64,000 nucleotides of DNA from Erysipelothrix sp. Its GTDB lineage: Bacteria; Bacillota_I; Bacilli_A; Erysipelotrichales; Erysipelotrichaceae. Both the position numbers and the translations under genes were made by a program. Under the pieces are notes generated by a model. That model was not told the DNA's origin. It did not search any database and saw only the letters and a program-made list of their open reading frames with translations. Position 1 is the first letter of the stretch; every line of letters starts with the position of its first letter. The stretch covers positions 1 to 64,000 of the forward strand of contig JAAYHR010000018.1 in NCBI GenBank assembly GCA_012735275.1, read 5' to 3'. Below, piece by piece: positions 31,588-40,528 of the stretch.

Positions 31588-32533
31588 ATTTATCTAAGTA
31601 CTCTTCTAAGTGTTTTATATTTTTTTCATACATATCTACCGCAACATCTTCGCCAACATAACGGAGGTGATTTGATTCATTGTTGTAGTGACTAATTTCT
31701 GATGCGACTTCATATCTAAAGATAAAGCCAAAGCGGTGGGCATTATTTTTCAACCAGAAATAAACTTCTGATTCACTAAAGTTAGCCTCATCGGTATTTT
31801 CAACATCAACCGCTAAACCTAATTGATGTTCTGAGTGACCTGGTTTTACTAAACCATAATCATTTGTGCTTAATTCTTTATCAAGAATATATTCATCATG
31901 TTCTAACTTAACTTCTTGCTCACTCATATAAGCATTAAGGACTTTTAAATCAAGTTCAGCTTTCTTAATATCTGCTAATAAAAGCTTGTAGGCTTTTGCT
32001 GCTGCTTTACTCAATTGGAAGGTTCCATCTTCTAAATCAGTTAAGTCACTTGGTACATAACCTGATGCAACCGCACGGTTTTTATTAATGATTGCTAAAT
32101 TATCTTCTGGATTATCGATTGTTATTACACTAGTATAATCATCAACATCCAAATTGATATTTACGCGCCAGACAACTTCTGCCGTCAATAGTTCTGGGAA
32201 GGCTTCTGAATATGCTAAATAGCGATCAAGGTTATCCTCATCATAATTTTTAATATCCGAGAATTCAATTAACTTATTTTTATTGTTGAATAATGAGTCA
32301 CCATCTTTTTTAGCGATTTGTAAAACTGAAAGTGTTTGTTTTAATGGTTCAGAGAAGACAAGTGGCGAATAAGTTGCTGAATCGATTTTATTAGAATCAT
32401 TAACTAAAGCTTGAACTTGTACTAGTCCCACTACAATTGTAAAAACTAAAAGAACTCCCATAATTCTTTTTTGATTACGGAGTTTTCGACTACCTTTTCT
32501 AATAGTTTTTTTCTTGCTTACTTTCTTACTCAT
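31574..32533 (-). CDS. M15-family D-alanyl-D-alanine carboxypeptidase (VanY-like)
   Basis: PGHSEHQLGLAVDVE metal-binding motif, ESNHLRYVG; N-terminal TM. Confidence 0.9.
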   Translation of the reverse strand: MSKKVSKKKTIRKGSRKLRNQKRIMGVLLVFTIVVGLVQVQALVNDSNKIDSATYSPLVFSEPLKQTLSVLQIAKKDGDSLFNNKNKLIEFSDIKNYDEDNLDRYLAYSEAFPELLTAEVVWRVNINLDVDDYTSVITIDNPEDNLAIINKNRAVASGYVPSDLTDLEDGTFQLSKAAAKAYKLLLADIKKAELDLKVLNAYMSEQEVKLEHDEYILDKELSTNDYGLVKPGHSEHQLGLAVDVENTDEANFSESEVYFWLKNNAHRFGFIFRYEVASEISHYNNESNHLRYVGEDVAVDMYEKNIKHLEEYLDKYENR

Positions 32534-32936
32534 TGATATTTACCTCTAGTTCTTTATACCCGGTCTTTTCATCAAAGCTTCTTGTTAATTTATATTTGTT
32601 GAATTTCATTATTACTATTTCCATTGTTGTATTAACAATTGTTCCACTTAGTAAGTGACCACCAATTGTCCTTAAATTTACATCTGATAAAGCGATATGA
32701 ATATGTGGTCCATCTTCAGAAATGGTACCCGAGAGCGATACAACTTCATAGTCTTTTATTTCAAAATATTCATTAACTCCATCTGCTTTTCTAATTCTAA
32801 CTTCAGAAACACAACCGACTGCACTAACGATTGCACCTGAGCTAATACTATTATCTTGAGCAAAAGCCATAATTGAATCTTTAAGATCACTGCCACGCTC
32901 TAATCTAAATACAAAATAATCCATATATATCACCAT
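32526..32936 (-). CDS. PPC-domain (DUF296) protein
   Basis: YFVFRLERGSDLKDSIMAFAQDNSISSGAIVSAVGCVSEVRIR..., GPHIHIALSDVNLRTIGGHLLSGTIV. Confidence 0.88.
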   Translation of the reverse strand: MVIYMDYFVFRLERGSDLKDSIMAFAQDNSISSGAIVSAVGCVSEVRIRKADGVNEYFEIKDYEVVSLSGTISEDGPHIHIALSDVNLRTIGGHLLSGTIVNTTMEIVIMKFNKYKLTRSFDEKTGYKELEVNINE

Positions 32937-33042
32937 CTATATTTTACCACAATTAAGATTAATAGTATCTAATCAGATAATAAAATCAATTCTTGACTTA
33001 ACAAATGTGTTATAATAATCCTACTGTATATTAGGAGGACCT

Positions 33043-33528
33043 ATGATCGATCAACTAATTTTATTATTAGGCAATTTACCAAAAGAGTTAATTGTCTTCA
33101 TTTTATCAATGACTCCTATTATTGAACTTAGGGGTGGAATTCCCGCTGCTTACGCTATGGGCCTACCTTTATTTGAAACTTTACCAATCGCAATCATTGG
33201 TAATCTATTACCAGTACCATTTATACTTTTATTTATTAAACATATCTTCAAGTTCTTACGTGATCATGGAATTTTAACAAAGCTTATTGATAAGGTTACT
33301 GATCGAGCAATGAGTCGTTCTGAAAATGTTGAAGTGATGGAATTCTGGGGACTAATGCTATTTGTTGCCATTCCATTACCAGGAACTGGTGCATGGACTG
33401 GTGCCCTAATCGCATCGCTATTAAATATTAAGTTTAAAAAAGCAATGATTGCTATAACAATTGGTGTTTGTATTTCCGCTACAATTGTAAGTTTCTTAAC
33501 ATACGGACTATTGAATATAATATTCTAA
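33043..33528 (+). CDS. Small multidrug export-type (Sm_multidrug_ex) membrane protein
   Basis: PIIELRGGIPAAYAMGLP, FVAIPLPGTGAWTGALIASLL. Confidence 0.85.
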   Translation: MIDQLILLLGNLPKELIVFILSMTPIIELRGGIPAAYAMGLPLFETLPIAIIGNLLPVPFILLFIKHIFKFLRDHGILTKLIDKVTDRAMSRSENVEVMEFWGLMLFVAIPLPGTGAWTGALIASLLNIKFKKAMIAITIGVCISATIVSFLTYGLLNIIF

Positions 33529-33556
33529 AAACAAAAGACTGATACTTTTGTTTTTT
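33527..33556 (+). terminator. Rho-independent terminator
   Basis: AAAACAAAAG-ACTGATA-CTTTTGTTTTTT. Confidence 0.7.
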
Positions 33557-33617
33557 GTTTGATTAGATAAGTTGTATTAAATAAAGATTAAAATATAAAA
33601 ATTAAGGAAGTGTTGAA

Positions 33618-34472
33618 ATGAGTATAAGAATTCAAGTAAGTGAAGAAGGTAGTCTATTAGACTATGTATTAAAGAGTGAAACTGGCTATAGCCGAAGTAA
33701 ATTAAAGAGTCTTTTAAAGAATGACTGCTTTTCAATTAATGATCAAGTCACAACGCAATTTAATCAAGCAGTTAAACCAGGCGACATCATCAAAATTCAA
33801 GCCTTTAATAAACGCGCTGGTATTGACTTTGAAATCGTCTATGAAGACGAAGAAATTATTGTGATCAATAAGCCAAGTGGTATTTTATCAGTACCATTTG
33901 ATATGGAAGATCGTTATACAGCCTTTCATTTAGTAAATGAGTATATAGCACGTAGAAATCTCAATGAGAAAGTACACATTGTGCATAGACTAGATCAAGG
34001 AACTTCAGGTGTACTAATGTTCGCCAAAAATGATAAAGTTAAAAACCTATATGTTACACAATGGAATAAATTAGCAAAAGCTAGAGTCTATGTTGCTTAC
34101 GTTGAAGGTTTAGTTGAAAAAGACGCTGATACAATAATATCAAATCTAAACACTGATAAAAGCGCCATGGTATATGCGGCAAAAGAGGGTAAAAAAGCAA
34201 TATCCCACTATCAGTTAATTGAAACATTCAAAGGTAACTCTATTCTTAAGGTCAACATTGAAACTGGAATCCAAAATCAGATCCGAGTACATATGAAAGA
34301 TTTAGGACACCCTATTCTTGGAGATAAGAAATATGGAGCTAGAACTAATCCTTTAAAGAGATTAGGACTACACGCCTACCAACTTCAAATTAAGAATCCA
34401 ATTACTAATAAACTCCAAACATTCACAGCGAATGTTCCAAAAGAATTTAGACTAAGTAAGAAGAAAATATAA
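33618..34472 (+). CDS. RluA/RluD-family pseudouridine synthase with S4-like N-terminus
   Basis: GYSRSKLKSLLKNDCFSIND, IVHRLDQGTSGVLMFAK, ETGIQNQIRVHMKDLGHPILGDKKYG. Confidence 0.92.
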   Translation: MSIRIQVSEEGSLLDYVLKSETGYSRSKLKSLLKNDCFSINDQVTTQFNQAVKPGDIIKIQAFNKRAGIDFEIVYEDEEIIVINKPSGILSVPFDMEDRYTAFHLVNEYIARRNLNEKVHIVHRLDQGTSGVLMFAKNDKVKNLYVTQWNKLAKARVYVAYVEGLVEKDADTIISNLNTDKSAMVYAAKEGKKAISHYQLIETFKGNSILKVNIETGIQNQIRVHMKDLGHPILGDKKYGARTNPLKRLGLHAYQLQIKNPITNKLQTFTANVPKEFRLSKKKI

Positions 34473-34497
34473 ATGAAATCGAGATAGAGACAAAACA

Positions 34498-34544
34498 TTA
34501 TCAAAAAAATCAGACAGCTAATCTGATTTTTTCTTTTTGATAAT
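34498..34544 (+). terminator. Extended rho-independent terminator
   Basis: ATTATCAAAAAAATCAGA-loop-TCTGATTTTTTCTTTTTGATAAT nested stem. Confidence 0.75.
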
Positions 34545-34681
34545 ATTGATGATGTAGGTAAAATCTATTTTAAAGTTATTAAGCCAGCTTTTAAATAGTA
34601 TTACTTTTTAAAACTCTCTATTTTTATGTCTGAAGTTACTGTGGTAAAATACTTTCTTTTATTATAATATATCCTGAAAAT

Positions 34682-34704
34682 AAAAAAAACCTTTTAATGG
34701 TTTT
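34682..34704 (-). terminator. Terminator after tRNA-Val
   Basis: Minus strand AAAACC-ATTAAAA-GGTTTTTTTT. Confidence 0.6.
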
Positions 34705-34717
34705 AAATTTTATATAA

Positions 34718-34792
34718 TGGTGGACGATAAGGGATTTGAACCCCTGACCCCCTGCACGTCAAGCAGGTGCTCTCCCCCTGAGCTAATCGTCC
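34718..34792 (-). tRNA. tRNA-Val (anticodon GAC), CCA encoded
   Basis: Cloverleaf by eye: GGACGAT TA GCTCAGGGGGAGAGC A CCTGC TTGACGT GCAGG GGGTC AGGGG TTCAAAT CCCTT ATCGTCC A CCA. Confidence 0.92.
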
Positions 34793-34801
34793 AATGAGAT
34801 A

Positions 34802-34830
34802 ATTGTATCATAAGTAAGATCAGATATCAA
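34802..34830 (-). promoter_or_regulatory. Promoter for tRNA-Val (TTGATA-17-TACAAT)
   Basis: Minus strand TTGATA (830..825), 17 nt, TACAAT (807..802), ~10 nt before the tRNA 5' end. Confidence 0.75.
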
Positions 34831-34945
34831 TGAGAAAAGCTGATAAAGTCTTAAGATTGCGACTTTATCTGTCTAATTGATAACTTGGCTTACTATTTAA
34901 GATGTATGGTTTATGCTACAATATTATAAAAGTGAGGTTGTAATT

Positions 34946-36085
34946 ATGAAGAAGATTTTTAGTTTAATTTTATTAGCTGTACTCCTATTAGGTTGTACAA
35001 TAAATGATCTACCAGAAGATGCAATTGAGAAAAAACCGGAACCAACCGTTAAGGAAGATATTCGGATTAACTTTTTAGCGGTTGGTGATAACTTAATTCA
35101 CGGGGCTATCTATAATGAGCCGAGTTTTATTGCTAATGGTTATGATTTTACTCCAATTTATAGTGAAGTTAAGGGGCGCATTCAAGCGGCTGATATTGCT
35201 TATATCAATCAGGAAACAATGCTTGGTGGACGAGAACTTGGCTTAGAATCATATCCAATGTTTAACTCGCCCCAAGAGATTGGTGATGCTGTAATTGATG
35301 CCGGCTTTGATTGGGTTAACCATGCAACCAATCACACACTAGATGTTGGTGAAACCGGTGTGATTAAGACTTTAGAATACTGGGATGATAAAGCTAATAT
35401 CCAAGTAACGGGAATTGCCCGTAATAATGAAGAAGCAAATACTAGCAGAATCATTGATAAGGATGGAGTGAGGATTGGACTAATAGCATATACTTATGGA
35501 ACTAATGGAATTCCAGTACCAAGTGGCAAAGACTACTTAGTTAATTTAATTGATAAAGAGCGTATGCAAAAAGATATCGAGAATCTTAAGGGTAAAACTG
35601 ATTCAATCGCTGTTAGTCTTCACTGGGGGATTGAGTATTCATTTACTGAGAGTGAAGAGCAAGCTGATATTGCACAATTTTTAGCTGATCTAGGGGTTGA
35701 TGTTATCATCGGTACCCATCCACATGTTATTCAACCAATCAAACGTGTAACTGGTAAAGATGGCAACGAAACTTTAGTAATCTATTCCTTAGGTAATTTC
35801 CTATCTGCTCAAGATCAAAACTACCGTATGCTTGGTGGTATCGCATCATGGGATTTAGTCTTCAATCCAAATGATAAGACGACTAAAATAGAAGCAGTAA
35901 GCTTTGAGCCAACAATTAACTACTACTCATCTGCTTTCCAAAAATTCAAAATTTATCCAATTAAGGACTATACGGATGAAATAGCTAGAACTCACGGTTT
36001 AGCCGCCAGCCAAAATATGTCCAAGCAATATTTTATCGACATCGTTGATAAAGTAATGGGCGATGATGTTGAAATCATCTATTAA
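34946..36085 (+). CDS. CapA/PgsA-like metallophosphatase lipoprotein
   Basis: Lipobox LLLGCT, FLAVGDNLIH, NQETMLGGREL, HWGIEYSF, DVIIGTHPHVIQPI, YSLGNFLSAQ. Start set at the signal-peptide ATG. Confidence 0.92.
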   Translation: MKKIFSLILLAVLLLGCTINDLPEDAIEKKPEPTVKEDIRINFLAVGDNLIHGAIYNEPSFIANGYDFTPIYSEVKGRIQAADIAYINQETMLGGRELGLESYPMFNSPQEIGDAVIDAGFDWVNHATNHTLDVGETGVIKTLEYWDDKANIQVTGIARNNEEANTSRIIDKDGVRIGLIAYTYGTNGIPVPSGKDYLVNLIDKERMQKDIENLKGKTDSIAVSLHWGIEYSFTESEEQADIAQFLADLGVDVIIGTHPHVIQPIKRVTGKDGNETLVIYSLGNFLSAQDQNYRMLGGIASWDLVFNPNDKTTKIEAVSFEPTINYYSSAFQKFKIYPIKDYTDEIARTHGLAASQNMSKQYFIDIVDKVMGDDVEIIY

Positions 36086-36161
36086 AGGACTAAGCCTTAA
36101 ACTCGCAAACAAAGATATTCTAAATTTGCTATAATTAGTTAGTAATAATGAAGGAGATCAT

Positions 36162-36983
36162 ATGATAGAAATAATAAAAGCAATAATATTTGGTATCGTT
36201 CAAGGAATCACTGAATGGTTACCAATTAGTTCAACCGCACACTTAATACTTTTAAATAAAATAATCGCTTTAGATGTCGAACCAGCATTCTGGGATTTAT
36301 TCGAAGTAGTTATTCAATTAGGTTCAATCTTAGCTGTATTAATTTTATTCTTTAATACACTTAATCCTTATGCTAAAGGAAAAAATGCAAAAGAAAAAGA
36401 ATCAACATTTAGATTATGGCTAATGATCATCGTCGCATCAATCCCACTTGTAATTGGAGCAATATTCGATGACTATATTCCAGATAGTCCACTAGTAATC
36501 GCATTTACATTAATCTTATACGGAATTATCTTCATCTATGTTGAAAGATATAATAAAACTCGTAAACCGAAAATTAAATCGCTTGGTGCAATTGATATTA
36601 AGACAGCCCTACTAATTGGTTTATTCCAACTACTAGCGGTAATCCCAGGAACTTCAAGATCAGGTGCAACAATCATTGGTGCTAGTATCCTTGGACTTTC
36701 TAGAACTGTCTCAGCTGAGTTCTCATTCTTCTTAGCAATTCCAGCAATGCTTGGAGCAAGTGGCTTAAAACTACTTAAATACATACTAAGAACTGGTTTC
36801 TCATTCAATGCTAACGAAGTAATTATCTTACTAGTCGCTACCGTCGTTTCATTTGTAGTGTCACTATATGTAATTCAAAACTTATTAAAATATATTAGAA
36901 AACATGACTTTACAATCTTTGGTTACTACCGTATTGTATTAGGAATTATTATTCTAATCGTATTCGGATTTAAACTATTATAA
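36162..36983 (+). CDS. uppP: Undecaprenyl-diphosphatase
   Basis: GIVQGITEWLPISSTAHLIL, IPGTSRSGATIIGASILGLSR. Confidence 0.97.
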   Translation: MIEIIKAIIFGIVQGITEWLPISSTAHLILLNKIIALDVEPAFWDLFEVVIQLGSILAVLILFFNTLNPYAKGKNAKEKESTFRLWLMIIVASIPLVIGAIFDDYIPDSPLVIAFTLILYGIIFIYVERYNKTRKPKIKSLGAIDIKTALLIGLFQLLAVIPGTSRSGATIIGASILGLSRTVSAEFSFFLAIPAMLGASGLKLLKYILRTGFSFNANEVIILLVATVVSFVVSLYVIQNLLKYIRKHDFTIFGYYRIVLGIIILIVFGFKLL

Positions 36984-37008
36984 TCATTATTGCCCTTAGG
37001 GGCGTAAT

Positions 37009-37084
37009 GCTCTCGTGGCGCAATGGATAGCGTACTTGGTTCCGATCCAAGTGGTTGTAGGTTCGATCCCTACCGGGAGCGCCA
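37009..37084 (+). tRNA. tRNA-Arg (anticodon CCG), CCA encoded
   Basis: Acceptor GCTCTCG/CGGGAGC, anticodon stem CTTGG-TTCCGAT-CCAAG, T-arm GTAGG-TTCGATC-CCTAC, GCCA end. Confidence 0.93.
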
Positions 37085-37101
37085 AAAATCAAATAATCAA
37101 G

Positions 37102-37123
37102 AAGCCCAAGATGGGCTTTTTAT
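37102..37123 (+). terminator. Terminator after tRNA-Arg
   Basis: AAGCCC-AAGAT-GGGCTTTTTATTT. Confidence 0.75.
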
Positions 37124-37205
37124 TTACCTGCCTATAACCGCTTAAAGTTATTTACTTTAATAATACAAGTGATTGTTATATGATAGATGTCAAAGGGGGA
37201 TGCTT

Positions 37206-37670
37206 ATGTTCGAATATGCCTTAAAAGAACTTGTAAATTACAAGAAGCAGTTTATTGGTTTTTTACTATCTTTTCTCTTATTAAACTTTATAATTGATTA
37301 TCTAAATCTTCCGATTAATCAAATGTATGATCAGTATGGAATTGGTTTAGTCTTAATCAATATTACCCTAAGTGTCATCATGTCACTTATATCAGCCCTA
37401 TCTTTAACACTGAGTATTATTAACATGAAGATTAAGAATACTGAAACTAAATCATCTAATTTAAATTTCTTTTCTCTCATCTTTTCAATTATGACTTATG
37501 GATGTACATCTTGTGTTATTTCCTTTTTAGCAATCTTCAATATATCTTATTCAGTCATGGTCTTACCAATGGCCGGTTTAGCATATAAGTTTCTCGCACT
37601 TCTAATTATTATTGCTGGTCTGATTTTAACACGATATGAAATAAACAAACCATGTAAAATCAAAGCTTAG
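37206..37670 (+). CDS. Uncharacterised polytopic membrane protein with a CxxC in a TM segment
   Basis: About four hydrophobic segments; YGCTSCVISF motif; AAAGGGGGATGCTT RBS before the start at 37206. Confidence 0.65.
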   Translation: MFEYALKELVNYKKQFIGFLLSFLLLNFIIDYLNLPINQMYDQYGIGLVLINITLSVIMSLISALSLTLSIINMKIKNTETKSSNLNFFSLIFSIMTYGCTSCVISFLAIFNISYSVMVLPMAGLAYKFLALLIIIAGLILTRYEINKPCKIKA

Positions 37671-37684
37671 AAATAAGCTTTTTT
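37662..37684 (+). terminator. Rho-independent terminator
   Basis: AAAGCTTA-GAAA-TAAGCTTTTTT. Confidence 0.75.
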
Positions 37685-37754
37685 AATACACAAATATCAA
37701 CACAATTTGCTTAAGCATATATGATATAATTGTAGATACTAGTTAGGAGGCAAT

Positions 37755-38615
37755 ATGATAGATCTACATATACATAGTAAATTATCCAATGGTGAATTAA
37801 GCGTTGATGAAATCTTAGAAAAGTCACAAGATTTAGATATCTTCTCAATCACAGATAGTGAGCATTGCTTAGCCTATAAGGATATAAATTTACTGGAACA
37901 TGAAAAACTAGTAACCGGAGTCATCTTTACAAGTTCAATCGATGGTATGTTAATCAACCTAATTGGCTATGAAGTGAACCCAACAATTATAAATAACTAC
38001 TATTATGAAAATAATTCAAAAGAAGTAATTGAAAAAAACGAGTACAAAGTATTTCAATCACTACAGGATATCATGAAAAATAATGGCTTGACGCTTAGTG
38101 AAGATCTACAACTATCATTAGTTGAAAAGGGTATATCAAAGAAACTAGTTTTCTTTAATGCCCAAAAACATAATGAGAATTTCCCTTTCTTAAACTACCA
38201 TAACTTTTATCGTAATGGTTTGTCCAACCCTTTCTCAGATTATTTCTTAGATGAGCGAGAAATGCACCCAAGTATTGATACGGTCTTTAATCTAATTAAA
38301 GATGCTGGAGGTTTAGTCTTTCTAGCGCATCCTTATGAGTATGAAGTGAATGTTGACACCCTAATCGATAAACTAATTCCTTATGGGCTTGATGGGCTTG
38401 AAGCCTTCCACCCGAGTGCGGCAGTTCGTCAATCTTTAAAACTATTAGATATTTGCGAAAAGTATAATTTATACGCAAGTGCTGGATCCGAATTTAGGAA
38501 AGCTCGTTATCATTACCCATTAGGTGTAAACTTACATCATAATATCTTTGATTTAGATTCATTTAAGTGGTTAAAAAAATATTCAAATTTAGAAAAAGAA
38601 AATGAGAACATCTAG
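37755..38615 (+). CDS. PHP-domain family protein, divergent (paralog A)
   Basis: MIDLHIHSKLSNGELSVDEILEKSQDLDIFSITDSEH..., GGLVFLAHPYEYEV, LDGLEAFHPSA. Confidence 0.75.
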   Translation: MIDLHIHSKLSNGELSVDEILEKSQDLDIFSITDSEHCLAYKDINLLEHEKLVTGVIFTSSIDGMLINLIGYEVNPTIINNYYYENNSKEVIEKNEYKVFQSLQDIMKNNGLTLSEDLQLSLVEKGISKKLVFFNAQKHNENFPFLNYHNFYRNGLSNPFSDYFLDEREMHPSIDTVFNLIKDAGGLVFLAHPYEYEVNVDTLIDKLIPYGLDGLEAFHPSAAVRQSLKLLDICEKYNLYASAGSEFRKARYHYPLGVNLHHNIFDLDSFKWLKKYSNLEKENENI

Positions 38616-38628
38616 TTCCCATTTTTTT
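38601..38628. terminator. Convergent stem-loop terminator
   Basis: AATGAGAAC-ATCTA-GTTCCCATTTTTTT. Confidence 0.65.
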
Positions 38629-38941
38629 GTTTGATTAAATCTAACTTTTTAGAGCGATTAAGCATTAATATTAAATGCAGTTTCAACTGAGCAGTAACTA
38701 TAAATACTAATACGAAAGATCTACCAAAACCAGTCAGTATTAAAACTGTGGTTAAAATTATAGATATAACTCCATTAATAATATAACTTCTAATTGAGTT
38801 ATCCTTATCAACATTAATATTAAGATATGCATATACAGTCATTATAACTTGATAGAAAAAGGCAAAAAACAATACAAGACTCAAAATTGAAATATAAACA
38901 GTAACGATTGTTTTGGACTTGCCGCAGTAAATATATTCCAT
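38612..38941 (-). CDS. Membrane protein ORF (possibly 3' part of a frameshifted gene)
   Basis: Three hydrophobic helices; overlaps the preceding ORF out of frame by -1. Confidence 0.5.
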   Translation of the reverse strand: MEYIYCGKSKTIVTVYISILSLVLFFAFFYQVIMTVYAYLNINVDKDNSIRSYIINGVISIILTTVLILTGFGRSFVLVFIVTAQLKLHLILMLNRSKKLDLIKQKNGN

Positions 38942-39153
38942 AAATCAGTGAGTAAGCCATATAACATCATATTTCTCGAATATACATGAATACGATCAAA
39001 AGTATCATCAGATGATATCGTCCTTAATTTATAAACACCAAGAAAGATAAAGAAATAAGCAAGTACACTTGGGAATAAATCAAACGGTCCAATAAATAAA
39101 TCAAGCATAGTTAAGACGATACCTAAGATTATTAAATTAATAGATTTTTTCAT
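38881..39153 (-). CDS. Membrane protein ORF (possibly 5' part of a frameshifted gene)
   Basis: MKKSINLIILGIVLTMLDLFIGPFDLFPSVLAYFFIFLGVYKL; terminates shortly after the overlap. Confidence 0.5.
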   Translation of the reverse strand: MKKSINLIILGIVLTMLDLFIGPFDLFPSVLAYFFIFLGVYKLRTISSDDTFDRIHVYSRNMMLYGLLTDLWNIFTAASPKQSLLFIFQF

Positions 39154-39247
39154 CGTTTATCACCTTACTTTATTAATTTAAATAAATTTGAAAAGTCATT
39201 TTTTGACTATTAATTGATCTATCCAAATTAATATAAAGATTTACTTC

Positions 39248-39994
39248 TTATTGTTGGTTATTCTCAAATACTAGAGTTGCATAAGAATCAAAATTACTAT
39301 AAGCAAGCTTTTCAAAATCCTTTATCGGCGTTTTAATCTCAAGATTAATAAGAGATGGTTTAGCGAACGATTTATTTACGGCTTGCTTATAATCCATTCC
39401 ATTAATTTCAAATGTCGAACTACTATTATCATCACAATTATCTACTCTTATCAACTTAAGATCAGTATTAATTCCCCAACTCTCATAAACTAAAGAATAA
39501 TCTAAATCGTTACCATGTTTAGCAGTCTTAACACTAAAAATATCACTAAAATTTTCTACTGAAAATGTAAAGGACTCTGGTACTATTGTTTGTACTCTTA
39601 AGTCATTATAATAGAGAACTGCTTCATTAATAATTAGTTTATCAATATCATGATTAGTCAGGTTAAGAGTAAAACTATGCGTAGTATTTTTATACAAACC
39701 AAAATAATCTTCTTTTAACATATATTCTTGATTTTCTGCAAAGAACTTATTGCCTTCGCTATCAATTAATTCAATATGCTTAATATGACTAGTAGAATAT
39801 GTATTATCAATTACTTTTAAATTAAAGTACACAATAGGTACATCATCAGTTTTTCCTGGCTCAACAATTTGTAAGTCAATCTTTGTATCGAAAACATATG
39901 GTTCTTTAACAGCAACAACTAGTACGATTATAAATGATAAAATAATAAAACTAGTTAATGAAATTAATCCATACTTAAATAGTTTTTTGTTAAT
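39248..39994 (-). CDS. Membrane-anchored extracytoplasmic protein of unknown function, apparent ATT start
   Basis: Frame continues upstream of the tracked GTG (39832) with NKKLFKYGLISLTSFIILSFIIVLVVAVKEPYVFDTKIDLQIVEPGKTDDVPIVY; an in-frame TAA lies at 40009..40007 and there is no ATG/GTG/TTG in between; GGGG RBS 7 nt before ATT at 39994. Confidence 0.65.
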   Translation of the reverse strand: MNKKLFKYGLISLTSFIILSFIIVLVVAVKEPYVFDTKIDLQIVEPGKTDDVPIVYFNLKVIDNTYSTSHIKHIELIDSEGNKFFAENQEYMLKEDYFGLYKNTTHSFTLNLTNHDIDKLIINEAVLYYNDLRVQTIVPESFTFSVENFSDIFSVKTAKHGNDLDYSLVYESWGINTDLKLIRVDNCDDNSSSTFEINGMDYKQAVNKSFAKPSLINLEIKTPIKDFEKLAYSNFDSYATLVFENNQQ

Positions 39995-40035
39995 AGTATT
40001 ACCCCTTTATAATCAAATTGTATCATAGCAAAAGT

Positions 40036-40060
40036 AAAAACCCAGTGTTAACTGGGTTTA
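40036..40060 (-). terminator. Terminator after the NDT-like gene
   Basis: Minus strand AAACCCAGT-TAAC-ACTGGGTTTTT. Confidence 0.8.
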
Positions 40061-40528
40061 TTTCATTAATTTAATAAGTTCATCAACTGATGTGACAATC
40101 TTTCCATTTTGTTTAATACAACCAACTGTAAAGAGATTTAAGTAATGGAATTGATTTTCACCAATTTCATTTTCTAAAGCTTCAAGCTTAGTTATTGTTG
40201 CGGTTGACCCTTGGCGTGTATCAGTATAGAGGCCATAAATAGTCATACCTTTAGCATAAGCGATTCCAACTTCGGTTGCGACTCCAACATCAATTGAAAC
40301 ACCATCTAAGACAGCAATTAGGATATCTGATTCTAATAGTTTGTCATTATCACCTTGGGCAATCATTTGTGAATCAGCATAGAGTGATTTATCATTAATC
40401 GCCATATTCTCCTGTGGTAAATAAATATCTAAGTCAGCATTAGCGCTACGTAATTGATCAACTACAAAGCGATTAAACATTAGTTCCATTTCATTAAACA
40501 ATGGACTAGCAAAGTATACTTTAGTCAT
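40058..40528 (-). CDS. Nucleoside 2-deoxyribosyltransferase family protein
   Basis: KVYFASPLFNEMELMFNRFVVDQLR, DILIAVLDGVSIDVGVATEVGIAYAKG. Confidence 0.88.
   Translation of the reverse strand: MTKVYFASPLFNEMELMFNRFVVDQLRSANADLDIYLPQENMAINDKSLYADSQMIAQGDNDKLLESDILIAVLDGVSIDVGVATEVGIAYAKGMTIYGLYTDTRQGSTATITKLEALENEIGENQFHYLNLFTVGCIKQNGKIVTSVDELIKLMK

Noticed and set aside
39248-39832. Track start (GTG 39832) of the membrane-anchored unknown gene
   Set aside because: Would omit an evident TM anchor in the same open frame; the ATT at 39994 with an RBS fits better.
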